From positions 87,563 through 151,562 of the forward strand of contig NZ_JBLWFH010000010.1 of NCBI RefSeq assembly GCF_050306235.1: a stretch of DNA of 64,000 nt. The letters are read 5' to 3'. The position numbers were made by a program, and so were the translations under genes. This document shows, one piece after another, positions 15,212 to 23,573 of the stretch. The notes below the pieces were generated by a model. It worked only from the letters and a program-made list of their open reading frames with translations, did no database searches and was not told the origin of the DNA. Source of the stretch: Glaciecola sp947496235 (lineage in GTDB: Bacteria; Pseudomonadota; Gammaproteobacteria; Enterobacterales; Alteromonadaceae). Positions within the stretch are counted from its first letter, which is position 1, and every line of letters starts with the position of its first letter.

Positions 15212-16120
15212 ATGACGATTGCAAGAAAATACCTAATATCACTAGAGGATACTCGCTACTACCATGTTATCTCTCGAGTAGCGAGGCAGTCCTTTTTACT
15301 TGGAAAAGACTATCTTTCTGGAAAGTCTTTTGAGCACAGACGTGCCTGGGTGGAAAACAGAATGTCAACCTTGGCAGATGTTTTTGCAATTGATGTTCTA
15401 TCCTACAGTATTATGCACAATCACACCCATCAAGTGCTACACGTAAATGTAGAAAAAGCCCTTGCGCTAAGCGATGTCGAAGTACTTAAAAGATGGTCTT
15501 TTATTGGTAAGCTAGATAAGCTTTGCAAACAATATTTAAATCCTGAAGCACGGATTAAATTAGATGAATTTCAAATTGCTCATGTTCTTGACTGTGTTGA
15601 CAAGTTCAGAAGTCAAATGACCAGTATTAGTTGTTATATGCGATATCTAAACGAGCATATTGCCAAAAAAGCGAATAAAGAAGATGGCTGCAAAGGGCAT
15701 TTTTGGGACGGGAGATTCAAGTCTCAAGCTATTTTAGACATTGAGACCTTATTTCACTGTATGGCCTATGTAGATTTGAATCCTGTCAGGGCTGGATTCG
15801 AAACGAGTTTCCATGAAGCAAAATTCACCGGGGTTTTTCATCGTTTATACAAACAGCCGCAGCAAAAAACACTGCTTCCACTCTTTACTGCCAATCTTGA
15901 ATGCCTAGAGAAAATAATCTCCAAGGTTACGCTAACTGAATATATTGCAATTTTGCTTGAGAAATCAGCGAAGATTAAAAGTGAGAAAGGAGTACCGAGT
16001 TCAGACCCCAGTTTAAACTTTGAAAAAATCTATGGAAACGTGGCTGGAAGAGAGGAGAAGGTAGATAAATTTTTGGCTAAAATGAAAAGTAGGAGGGCTA
16101 AAAAAAGCCCTCCCCATTAA
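15212..16120 (+). CDS. RAYT-like IS200-type (Y1/HUH) transposase
   Basis: This 302-aa protein belongs to the Y1-transposase/RAYT superfamily common in Alteromonadales and Shewanella. It shows the N-terminal TRYYHVISRVARQSFL strand, the HUH-type metal site MHNHTH (His71, His73), the helix CYMRYLNEHIAKKANK with candidate catalytic Tyr142 or Tyr145, then GHFWDGRFKSQ and AYVDLNPVRAG. It lacks IS200 ends and has no TnpB partner, which is typical of domesticated, single-copy RAYTs. Paired palindromes lie just upstream. Its 3' end runs through a GGAGGGCT/AGCCCTCC hairpin shared with the purD end. Mobilising the palindromes is inferred. Confidence 0.88.
   Translation: MTIARKYLISLEDTRYYHVISRVARQSFLLGKDYLSGKSFEHRRAWVENRMSTLADVFAIDVLSYSIMHNHTHQVLHVNVEKALALSDVEVLKRWSFIGKLDKLCKQYLNPEARIKLDEFQIAHVLDCVDKFRSQMTSISCYMRYLNEHIAKKANKEDGCKGHFWDGRFKSQAILDIETLFHCMAYVDLNPVRAGFETSFHEAKFTGVFHRLYKQPQQKTLLPLFTANLECLEKIISKVTLTEYIAILLEKSAKIKSEKGVPSSDPSLNFEKIYGNVAGREEKVDKFLAKMKSRRAKKSPPH
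16092..16113. terminator. Hairpin between the RAYT-like gene and purD
   Basis: GGAGGGCT, six A, AGCCCTCC forms an 8-bp perfect stem. It is inside the last codons of the transposase gene (encoding RRAKKSPP) and 20 bases beyond the purD stop on the other strand. Neither side has a strong U tract, so termination is possible but weak. Confidence 0.5.
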
Positions 16121-16132
16121 ATTATTAATAGC

Positions 16133-17428
16133 CTAACTATTGTCAGACTTTTCTCTTGCGATGGCTCGGTAACCTATGTCAGTTCTACAAAACATGTTGT
16201 GCCAAGAAATTTTCTTTATTTCCGCGTAAGCGCGCGCTTGAGCTTCAGTTACTGTATCTCCCAAGCTTGTGACACATAAAACTCGACCACCATTGGTTAA
16301 TAAACCTTCTTCTCGCATGATTGTTGCAGCGTGGAAGACCTTAGTATTGGTTTCGTCAACATCTTCAAGACCAGAAATCAATTTACCTGTAGGATAATCC
16401 CAAGGATATCCACCTGCTGCGAGCACAACACCCACAGCTGCTCTTGGATCAAATTCAATTTCGCATTCATCTAATTTGCCTTGGCAAGCCTTCAGACATA
16501 ACTCCGCAAGATCTGATTTTAATCGCATCATAATAGGCTGAGTTTCAGGATCACCACATCGACAATTAAATTCTATGACTTTAGGATCTCCATTCTGATC
16601 AATCATTAGACCCGCATATAGAAACCCTTTATACGGGGTTCCTTCGGAAATCATTCCTTCCATCGTAGGTAGGATAACTTGCTGCATAATCTTGTCATGT
16701 ATTTCCGGAGTGACCACAGGGGCAGGAGAATAAGCGCCCATTCCACCCGTGTTAGGTCCTTTGTCTTGATTGTAAGCACGCTTATGATCTTGACTTGTTG
16801 CTAGAGGCAATACATTTTGGCCATCACACATAACAATGAAACTAGCTTCTTCGCCTTCCAAAAATTCTTCAACAACGACCCTGCTACCTGCATCACCGAA
16901 TTTATTTTCGGACAACATATCTTGAATAGCATCGATTGCTTCTTTTTCAGTCATAGCAACGATTACGCCCTTTCCTGCAGCCAATCCATCCGCTTTTATA
17001 ACGATGGGAGCCCCTTTTATTTTCACATAATTGATGGCTTTTTCTTCGTCGTCAAAGGTCTGGTATTCAGCTGTTGGAATTTTATATTTTGCAAGAAAAT
17101 CCTTACAAAATGACTTTGAGGATTCTAGTTGAGCAGCTGCCTGAGTTGGTCCAAAAATTAAAGCATCATTTTCTTCGAAGTAATCGACGATTCCGCGGGC
17201 AAGGGGATCTTCTGGTCCAACAACGGTTAGTTCTATGCCTAGCTCTTTTACTTGTTTGAGAAGAGTTTCTTTGTCATATTCAAAAAGTCTAATGCGAGTT
17301 ACTTTTGGTTCTTGTTCAATCCCCGAATTTGCGAATGCTACATAAACTTGCTCTACATTAGGTGATTTGGCAAGACTGTAGGCTAATGCATGTTCCCGCC
17401 CACCACGGCCGATGACCAAAACTTTCAT
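16133..17428 (-). CDS. purD: PurD, phosphoribosylamine-glycine ligase
   Basis: PurD (431 aa) catalyses the ATP-dependent joining of glycine to 5-phosphoribosylamine in de novo purine synthesis. It has the N-terminal MKVLVIGRGGREHALA signature, the ATP-grasp region with KADGLAAGKGVIVA, and NCRCGDPETQPIM near the metal site. Length is normal. It follows purH by 15 bases, forming the common gammaproteobacterial purHD operon, and converges with the RAYT-like gene. Confidence 0.96.
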   Translation of the reverse strand: MKVLVIGRGGREHALAYSLAKSPNVEQVYVAFANSGIEQEPKVTRIRLFEYDKETLLKQVKELGIELTVVGPEDPLARGIVDYFEENDALIFGPTQAAAQLESSKSFCKDFLAKYKIPTAEYQTFDDEEKAINYVKIKGAPIVIKADGLAAGKGVIVAMTEKEAIDAIQDMLSENKFGDAGSRVVVEEFLEGEEASFIVMCDGQNVLPLATSQDHKRAYNQDKGPNTGGMGAYSPAPVVTPEIHDKIMQQVILPTMEGMISEGTPYKGFLYAGLMIDQNGDPKVIEFNCRCGDPETQPIMMRLKSDLAELCLKACQGKLDECEIEFDPRAAVGVVLAAGGYPWDYPTGKLISGLEDVDETNTKVFHAATIMREEGLLTNGGRVLCVTSLGDTVTEAQARAYAEIKKISWHNMFCRTDIGYRAIAREKSDNS

Positions 17429-17443
17429 CTGTGATTCTCCATA

Positions 17444-19045
17444 TTAATGTTTGAAGTGGCGCATGCCGGTAAATACCATAGCGATGCCGTGTTCGTCTGC
17501 AGCTGCAATAACTTCGTTGTCCCGCATTGAGCCACCTGGTTGGATTATTGCTTTAATGCCAGCTTCAGCTGCTGCGTCTATACCGTCTCTAAACGGGAAA
17601 AATGCGTCAGAAGCCATGACACATCCTTCAACGGTCAATTTTTCATCCTGTGCTTTGATACCAGCAATTTTTGCTGAATAAACTCGGCTCATTTGACCCG
17701 CACCAATTCCGATTGTCATTTGACCCTTGGCATAAACTATTGCATTTGATTTGACATATTTCGCCACTTTCCAAGTGAACAATAAGTCAGAAAGTTGCTC
17801 TTTTGTCGGTGCTACCTTTGTTACCACCTCAAGATCAGATTCTTCTATCATGCCAAAATCACGTTCTTGAACCAAAAGCCCGCCATTTACACGCTTCATG
17901 TCAAATCCATCAGTTAACTGACCTTGCCAGTTTCCGCATGTTAATAAACGAACGTTGGGCTTTTGTTTACAACTTTCAATGGCTTCTGGTGTAGCTTCAG
18001 GAGCAATAATTACTTCGACAAATTGACGCTGGATAATTGCTTCCAAGGTGTCTTTATCAAGGGTTTGATTGAATGCAATTATACCGCCGAATGCTGACGT
18101 AGGGTCTGTTTTAAATGCGTTATTGTAAGCTTCTAAGATAGAGCTTCCTACGGCAACACCGCAGGGGTTAGCGTGTTTTACGATAACACATGCAGGGGAC
18201 TCAAACTCTTTTACACATTCTAGAGCAGCATCAGTGTCGGCAATATTGTTAAACGACAACTCTTTGCCTTGATGTTGAATAGAGGATGAGACAGATGCTT
18301 CTTGAATGTCGTGTTCAACATAAAATGCGGCGTCTTGATGACTATTTTCACCATAACGTAAATCTTGTTTTTTCTGGAACTGTAAATTGAATGTTCTTGG
18401 AAATTGTGAGGCTGTATCTTCATTGCTGGACTGTCCAGCTTCGTTTGAATCCACCATGGTGCCAAAATAATTAGCAATCATGCCATCATAGTTTGCAGTA
18501 TGCTCGAAAGCTTTTATAGCTAAATCAAATCTTTTCTCGTAGGACAATGCCGCTTCATTTTCCGACATTTCTTTTATTACTGATTCGTAGTCGGACGGAT
18601 TTACGATAATGGTGACATCATTGTGATTTTTGGCCGCAGCTCTAACCATAGTTGGTCCACCAATATCGATGTTTTCGATAGCATCTTCCAACGTACAGTC
18701 ATCATTTTTTATTGTGTTAGCAAACGGGTATAGGTTTACCACGACTAAATCAATGGGCAATATTTCATGACGCTCCATGATATTACTGTCAATATCGCGT
18801 CTGCCTAATATTCCACCATGAATCTTAGGATGTAACGTTTTTACTCTACCATCCATTATTTCCGGATGACCAGTATGCTCACTAACATCTTTTACTTTAA
18901 TCCCTTCTTTCCGTAATAATGAAGCTGTGCCACCTGTTGACAATATTTCGATGCCTAGACTGTCCAGGAAGGTTGCAAACTCAACAATGCCAGATTTGTC
19001 TGATACGCTTAGAAGCGCTCGTTTAATAACTTTTAATTGTTCCAT
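17444..19045 (-). CDS. purH: PurH, bifunctional AICAR transformylase/IMP cyclohydrolase
   Basis: PurH (533 aa) catalyses the last two steps of IMP synthesis. The N-terminal MGS-like cyclohydrolase domain has RALLSVSDKSGIVEFA and MDGRVKTLHPKIHGGIL; the C-terminal transformylase domain has KKQDLRYGENSHQ and VKHANPCGVA. Two palindrome copies lie inside. One (18955-18967) encodes LDSLG near residue 30 without changing length relative to the E. coli enzyme as recalled. The other (18426-18438) encodes AGQSS in the linker near residue 205, where a small insertion is likely. Confidence 0.96.
   Translation of the reverse strand: MEQLKVIKRALLSVSDKSGIVEFATFLDSLGIEILSTGGTASLLRKEGIKVKDVSEHTGHPEIMDGRVKTLHPKIHGGILGRRDIDSNIMERHEILPIDLVVVNLYPFANTIKNDDCTLEDAIENIDIGGPTMVRAAAKNHNDVTIIVNPSDYESVIKEMSENEAALSYEKRFDLAIKAFEHTANYDGMIANYFGTMVDSNEAGQSSNEDTASQFPRTFNLQFQKKQDLRYGENSHQDAAFYVEHDIQEASVSSSIQHQGKELSFNNIADTDAALECVKEFESPACVIVKHANPCGVAVGSSILEAYNNAFKTDPTSAFGGIIAFNQTLDKDTLEAIIQRQFVEVIIAPEATPEAIESCKQKPNVRLLTCGNWQGQLTDGFDMKRVNGGLLVQERDFGMIEESDLEVVTKVAPTKEQLSDLLFTWKVAKYVKSNAIVYAKGQMTIGIGAGQMSRVYSAKIAGIKAQDEKLTVEGCVMASDAFFPFRDGIDAAAEAGIKAIIQPGGSMRDNEVIAAADEHGIAMVFTGMRHFKH
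18426..18438 (-). repeat. REP-like palindrome copy in the purH linker
   Basis: Perfect CTGGACAGTCCAG on the minus strand, sense to purH, encoding AGQS between the YFGTMV and FPRTFNLQF segments, a variable surface loop. Confidence 0.86.
18955..18967 (-). repeat. REP-like palindrome copy in the purH N-terminal domain
   Basis: CTGGACAGTCTAG on the minus strand, sense to purH but in a different frame from most copies, giving LDSL. It lies within a conserved domain and adds no length. Confidence 0.75.
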
Positions 19046-19114
19046 CTTGGTTGATGTTTCCCAAAATTAGTGTTGAAAAGAAAGAGATGAATAATATTAG
19101 AGTAGTGTAAATAA

Positions 19115-19142
19115 AACGAAAAAGAGCGCAAATTTGCGCCCT
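19115..19142 (-). terminator. Intrinsic terminator after fis
   Basis: The perfect palindrome GCGCAAATTTGCGC (19126-19139), followed on the minus strand by CTCTTTTTCGTTTT, forms a stem with a U-rich tail just after the fis stop. It separates dusB-fis from purHD. Confidence 0.75.
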
Positions 19143-19151
19143 TTATCAGAA

Positions 19152-19445
19152 TTAACCTAAACCGTACATTTTTAGTTTCTTACGCAGAGTACCTCTGTTG
19201 ATACCCATTAGATTAGCTGCTCGAGTTTGATTTCCTCTAGTGTAAGTCATCACTTCCTCAAGTAAAGGCGCTTCGATTTCAGCCATTACTAATTCATAAA
19301 GGTTATCAATGTCTTGGTTATTAAGTTCTTTTAAATACTTATTAACCGCTTGCTTTACAGAAGAGCGTAAAGGTTTTTGAGCCTGAGATTGGCTAGGTGT
19401 TGAAACTATTGTCGTAAAAGGTGAAGTTAAATTTTGATCGAACAT
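19152..19445 (-). CDS. fis: Fis, nucleoid-associated DNA-binding protein
   Basis: Fis (97 aa) bends DNA and adjusts rRNA and growth-phase transcription. The C-terminal helix-turn-helix GNQTRAANLMGINRGTLRKKLKMYGLG is essentially the canonical sequence, and the dimer core (LYELVMAEIEAPLLEEVM) precedes it. Length equals the usual 98 or so. It follows dusB by about 30 bases, the standard dusB-fis operon. Confidence 0.97.
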   Translation of the reverse strand: MFDQNLTSPFTTIVSTPSQSQAQKPLRSSVKQAVNKYLKELNNQDIDNLYELVMAEIEAPLLEEVMTYTRGNQTRAANLMGINRGTLRKKLKMYGLG

Positions 19446-19475
19446 AAAATGCTGCTCTCTTTTGATTTCATAAGA

Positions 19476-20468
19476 CTAAGCTACAGAAGTCAAGTCAGGC
19501 TTGCTTTGTAACAATGAAAAATAATGCGTTAATGCGCTTATTTGTTCCGAGGCTTTTTCAATAGCGTTAAAAATACGCTTGAATTCCGTGCCATTTTTTT
19601 GTTGGTTTACATACCAACCAACATGTTTGCGTGCAATTCTGACTCCTGTCATATCACCGTAAAGTTCGTGCACACCATTTATGTGTTGAATTAGTACTGA
19701 CTCTTGTTCTTCTAAACTTGGTTTTTTCAATTTTTGTCCAGTTTCCAAAAAATAATTGACCTGTTTAAATATCCAAGGATTTCCCTGTGCTGCTCGCCCT
19801 ATCATCAAAGCATCAGCACTTGTATAGTCCAACACATGTTTTGCTTGCGTTTCATCAGATATATCGCCGTTCGCTACAACCGGAATGTCTATAGCGTTTT
19901 TTATCTCAGCGATGGTGTCGTATTCAGCGTTCCCCTTAAACATACATGAGCGAGTTCTCCCATGCACTGCCAATGCCTGAATACCACAATCTTGCGCTAT
20001 TTTAGCGATATCAACACCGTTTCTGTTGTCGATGTCCCATCCTGTTCGGATTTTCAACGTGACGGGTACTTCAACGGCGTCAACAACCGATTTTAGTATT
20101 TTTGCTACTAATAAAGGCTCTTTCAATAGCGCTGAACCAGCAAGTTTTTTGTTAACTTTTTTGGCTGGACAGCCCATATTAATGTCAATTATTTGGGCTC
20201 CATTACTGACATTAAATATAGCCGCTTCAGCCATAAGTTCGGGTTCATTCCCAGCAATTTGAACACTTCGAAGACCGGTTTCTCCGGTGTGATTCATTCT
20301 TGCTAGAGATTTTGCTGTCTTCCAAACTTTCGGATTACTCGAAAGCATTTCCGATACAGCTAACCCCGCACCCATCTTCCTGCAAAGCTCTCTAAATGGG
20401 CGGTCAGTTATTCCAGCCATTGGCGCTAAAATCAAATTGTTCGCTAATTTGTAGGGACCAATCTGCAC
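19476..20468 (-). CDS. dusB: DusB, tRNA-dihydrouridine synthase
   Basis: DusB (330 aa from the chosen start) is an FMN enzyme that reduces uridine to dihydrouridine in the tRNA D-loop. It shows LAPMAGITDRPFR, the active-site loop NMGCPAKKVNKK, KIRTGWD and VHGRTR. A GTG at complement 20466-20468, with GGAG eight bases upstream, is preferred over an ATG 39 bases upstream because it gives the family's normal N-terminus (QIGPYKLANNLILAPM). It is cotranscribed with fis. Confidence 0.94.
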   Translation of the reverse strand: MQIGPYKLANNLILAPMAGITDRPFRELCRKMGAGLAVSEMLSSNPKVWKTAKSLARMNHTGETGLRSVQIAGNEPELMAEAAIFNVSNGAQIIDINMGCPAKKVNKKLAGSALLKEPLLVAKILKSVVDAVEVPVTLKIRTGWDIDNRNGVDIAKIAQDCGIQALAVHGRTRSCMFKGNAEYDTIAEIKNAIDIPVVANGDISDETQAKHVLDYTSADALMIGRAAQGNPWIFKQVNYFLETGQKLKKPSLEEQESVLIQHINGVHELYGDMTGVRIARKHVGWYVNQQKNGTEFKRIFNAIEKASEQISALTHYFSLLQSKPDLTSVA

Positions 20469-20584
20469 TAAACAAGCTCCAAAGGTAAAATATAAACAGA
20501 CAACCAAATCGGCGGCGTATACTACGTGTTTTTGAAGGATTTGAAAAGTTTATTTTTTAAACAATTTAAAGAAAAAACGCTTGA

Positions 20585-21469
20585 CTAATTTCCTTTCTTT
20601 TGACCAACCAACCTTACCCAATCTCCATCAATTAAGTCGTCTGCGAATGAAAATTGATGTGCGTAATGTTTCTTTACAGATTCAGCTTGTTCTTCCAGAA
20701 TGCCAGACATAATTAGCCATCCTCTCGGTTTACAGTGGCTACTAATCACATCGCTTAACTCGCCTAACGGGCCTGCTAGTATATTGGCAACTACTACATC
20801 TGCTTGAATTTTTGGTTGATGTTCAGCTAGATAGAGAGTCAAGTTTGAATCAACGCCATTTTTTTCAGCGTTAGCTTTGCTGGCAATTAATGCTTGGGGG
20901 TCAATGTCTATTCCGATCGCTTCTGAAGCGCCTAATTTAAGAGCTGCAATTGCAAGAACTCCACTTCCACATCCAAAATCAATGACCGAATTATTATCTA
21001 GTATATGACCGTCTAGCCATTTTAGACACATAGATGTAGTAGGATGAGTGCCGGTGCCAAATGCTAACCCAGGATCTAGTAGAACATTAACCGCAGATTC
21101 ATCAGGTGCCGTTCTCCAACTTGGGCATATCCAAAGACGGTTGCCAAATTGCATTGGATGAAAATCATCCATCCAAGCTCTAGTCCAATCTTTATCCTCA
21201 AGCTGGTCAACGGTATACAAAAACTCATTTTGGAATAGTTTTGCTTTACTTAACCTTTGTATCACTGGTTCGAGATTAAACTTTGCCTCATACAATCCTA
21301 TGACTTGTGTATCTGGCCAAAGCATAACTTCACCAGGTTTAGGTTCATACATGGGGGTATCTTTTGCATCAACAAAAGTGACAGCTTGGGCTGCATTGGC
21401 AGTAAGCATATCGCCAACTGCTTCTGCATATTCGGCTTTAACGTGGATTTTAAGTTGTTGCCAAGGCAT
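20585..21469 (-). CDS. prmA: PrmA, ribosomal protein L11 methyltransferase
   Basis: PrmA (294 aa) trimethylates ribosomal protein L11 using S-adenosylmethionine. The N-terminal substrate-recognition domain starts MPWQQLKIHVKAEYAEAVGD. The methyltransferase domain has DPGLAFGTGTHPTTSMCL, VIDFGCGSGVLAIAALKLGA and VVANILAGPL. Length is as expected. It lies between accC and dusB, as in many gammaproteobacteria, but is separated from accC by a terminator and two palindromes, so it probably has its own promoter. Confidence 0.95.
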   Translation of the reverse strand: MPWQQLKIHVKAEYAEAVGDMLTANAAQAVTFVDAKDTPMYEPKPGEVMLWPDTQVIGLYEAKFNLEPVIQRLSKAKLFQNEFLYTVDQLEDKDWTRAWMDDFHPMQFGNRLWICPSWRTAPDESAVNVLLDPGLAFGTGTHPTTSMCLKWLDGHILDNNSVIDFGCGSGVLAIAALKLGASEAIGIDIDPQALIASKANAEKNGVDSNLTLYLAEHQPKIQADVVVANILAGPLGELSDVISSHCKPRGWLIMSGILEEQAESVKKHYAHQFSFADDLIDGDWVRLVGQKKGN

Positions 21470-21597
21470 TAAAAACTCTCATTATGTTTTAGTACAAAGC
21501 AATTCTCTCACGTACTTACTTGGATTGGCTAGTAGTGAAAGATGAATATCTAGTTTACCGCGCCTTTTGGTATATCGAAGCATGGATTCGATTTTGA

Positions 21598-21650
21598 CTG
21601 GACAGTCCAGGCAAAAAGATGTGGATATGAAATAATGCTGGACAGTCCAG
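21598..21650 (+). repeat. Direct REP-like pair between accC and prmA
   Basis: Two perfect CTGGACAGTCCAG copies (21598-21610 and 21638-21650) repeat with a 40-base period, and similarity continues through the tail: GGCAAAAAGATGTGGATA and GGCAAAAAATTGTGGGTA. This is the clearest view of a longer element, about 30 bases, of which the palindrome is the head. It is the only tandem, same-orientation intergenic pair in the window. Confidence 0.9.
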
Positions 21651-21670
21651 GCAAAAAATTGTGGGTAAAA

Positions 21671-21708
21671 CTGGCGCTAACATCAAATTCACTTGATGTT
21701 AGCGCCAG
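21671..21708 (-). terminator. Strong intrinsic terminator after accC
   Basis: A 16-bp perfect stem (CTGGCGCTAACATCAA paired with TTGATGTTAGCGCCAG) around a six-base loop is followed on the minus strand by TTTTACCC. It lies 15 bases after the accC stop and should end the accBC transcript. Confidence 0.8.
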
Positions 21709-21723
21709 CAGGATGTGGTCAAA

Positions 21724-23070
21724 TTAATCTTCCGCGTCTAATTTCTTTTCTAGATAGTGGATGTTAGTACCACCATTAAAGAAGTTTTCGTCCGCCATGA
21801 TTTTTTGTTGTAAGGGGATATTGGTTTTAATTCCGTCAATCACCAACTCATTTAACGCGTGTCGCATGCGGGCTATAGCTTCATCACGACTCTCACCAAA
21901 GGTAATCAACTTTCCAATCATCGAATCATAATAAGGAGGTACTCGATAACCCGTGTAAATATGAGATTCCCAACGTACACCTAAACCACCAGGAGAATGA
22001 AACATCTTTATCTCACCAGGACTTGGAATGAAGGTCTTAGGATCTTCAGCATTAATGCGGCATTCAATGGCATGGCCATTAACTTTAACCTGAGATTGGT
22101 CAACAGAAAGTGGTTGTCCTGCAGCAATACGTAACTGTTCTTTAATCAAGTCAACACCTGTTACCATTTCGGTCACCGGATGTTCTACCTGAATACGCGT
22201 ATTCATTTCGATGAAATAAAACTCACCGTTTTCATACAAAAACTCGAAAGTACCCGCGCCTCTGTACCCAATTTCAATACAAGCACGTCGACAACGTTCA
22301 CCTATTTTCTCACGCATACTTTGAGTAATGCCGGGTGCTGGTGCTTCTTCAACAACTTTTTGATGTTTGCGTTGCATGGAGCAATCACGCTCGCCTAAAT
22401 GAATCGCATTTCCTTGGCCATCTGACAACACTTGTATTTCAACGTGTCTTGGATTTTCAAGAAATTTTTCCATATAAACGATGTCGTTATTAAACGCGGC
22501 ACCGGCCTCACTTTTGGTGGTAGAAATGGCAGAAGCTAACTCACTTTCACTTCTCACTACGCGCATTCCGCGTCCACCACCGCCACCGGCAGCTTTAACG
22601 ATGATTGGGTAACCTATGCGTTTTGCAATCACGCGGTTTTTTTCCATATCATCGCCCAAAGGACCATCTGAACCGGGAACACAAGGGACGCCAGCTTTAC
22701 GCATCGCTGCGATGGCAGACACTTTATCTCCCATTAAATTGATAGTTTCAGCTCTAGGACCGATGAACACGAAACCGCTCTTTTCAACGGCCTCTGCAAA
22801 ATCGGCATTTTCAGATAAGAAACCATAACCAGGGTGAATGGCGATAGAATTTGTGACTTCAGCCGCTGCAATTATGCGCGGAATATTAAGATAACTCTCG
22901 CTTGCAGGTGCATTGCCAATACAAATAGACTCATCTGCTAGTAGTACGTGCTTCAAATTTCTATCGGCTGTGGAGTGTGCCGCAACGGTTTTAATCCCGA
23001 GCTCTTTACATGCGCGTAATATACGCAAGGCGATTTCGCCTCGATTTGCAATTAAGACTTTATCAAGCAT
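21724..23070 (-). CDS. accC: AccC, biotin carboxylase subunit of acetyl-CoA carboxylase
   Basis: AccC (448 aa) carboxylates biotin on AccB with bicarbonate and ATP, the first step of fatty-acid synthesis. It opens with MLDKVLIANRGEIALRI and shows the ATP-grasp glycine loop KAAGGGGGRGMRVV, the catalytic region EMNTRIQVEHPVTEMVTG and RINAEDP. Length matches the E. coli enzyme. It follows accB by 11 bases and ends in a strong terminator. Confidence 0.97.
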   Translation of the reverse strand: MLDKVLIANRGEIALRILRACKELGIKTVAAHSTADRNLKHVLLADESICIGNAPASESYLNIPRIIAAAEVTNSIAIHPGYGFLSENADFAEAVEKSGFVFIGPRAETINLMGDKVSAIAAMRKAGVPCVPGSDGPLGDDMEKNRVIAKRIGYPIIVKAAGGGGGRGMRVVRSESELASAISTTKSEAGAAFNNDIVYMEKFLENPRHVEIQVLSDGQGNAIHLGERDCSMQRKHQKVVEEAPAPGITQSMREKIGERCRRACIEIGYRGAGTFEFLYENGEFYFIEMNTRIQVEHPVTEMVTGVDLIKEQLRIAAGQPLSVDQSQVKVNGHAIECRINAEDPKTFIPSPGEIKMFHSPGGLGVRWESHIYTGYRVPPYYDSMIGKLITFGESRDEAIARMRHALNELVIDGIKTNIPLQQKIMADENFFNGGTNIHYLEKKLDAED

Positions 23071-23081
23071 ATGAATACGCC

Positions 23082-23540
23082 TTATTCGATGATAAAGAGT
23101 GGCTGATCAAACTCAACAGGTTCTTGATTATCAACCAAAATTTCCTTAATAACCCCGTCTGCATCTGATTCAATTTGATTCATCATTTTCATCGCTTCAA
23201 CGATGCATAAGGTATCGCCTTTCTTAACCTTTTGACCCACTTCTACAAAAGCTTGTGCTTCAGGAGAAGATGCGCGATAGAAGGTACCTACCATTGGCGA
23301 TTTTAAGACATGTCCAGAAACCACTGGCGCTGCTTCAACTGGCGCAGCTGCAGGTTGGGCTGCAGGAGCTGCTGGTGCCGCTGGCACTGGCTGCTGCGGC
23401 ATATGTTGAACATATTGTACAGGTTGATGAGAAACACCGCGGTTGATGCGTACTGATTCTTCACCTTCGGTAATTTCTAATTCTGAAATGCCTGATTCTT
23501 CAACTAACTCAATCAGTTTCTTAATTTTTCTGATATCCAT
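23082..23540 (-). CDS. accB: AccB, biotin carboxyl carrier protein
   Basis: AccB (152 aa) carries biotin between AccC and the carboxyltransferase. A helical N-terminus (MDIRKIKKLIELVEESGISELEI) is followed by a Pro/Ala-rich flexible linker (about residues 48-72) and the C-terminal biotinyl domain with the modification site EAMKMMNQI and the thumb region SPMVGTFYRASSPEA. The gene is upstream of accC in the usual operon and about 30 bases downstream of aroQ. Confidence 0.97.
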   Translation of the reverse strand: MDIRKIKKLIELVEESGISELEITEGEESVRINRGVSHQPVQYVQHMPQQPVPAAPAAPAAQPAAAPVEAAPVVSGHVLKSPMVGTFYRASSPEAQAFVEVGQKVKKGDTLCIVEAMKMMNQIESDADGVIKEILVDNQEPVEFDQPLFIIE

Positions 23541-23573
23541 AAACTGTCCTTTAAATGCTGTGATCTATAATTT

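Noticed and set aside
15212..16120. Complete IS200/IS605 insertion sequence
   Set aside because: No TnpB gene and no terminal left/right end structure were seen; only upstream palindromes are present, which fits a RAYT better.
20165..20176. CTGGACAGCCCA inside dusB, one base from the palindrome
   Set aside because: It encodes the conserved GCPAKK active-site loop of Dus enzymes, so the similarity is explained by protein conservation.
21598..21650. CRISPR-like direct repeats with a 40-base period
   Set aside because: Only two units occur, the repeat is palindromic and found singly elsewhere, and there are no cas genes.
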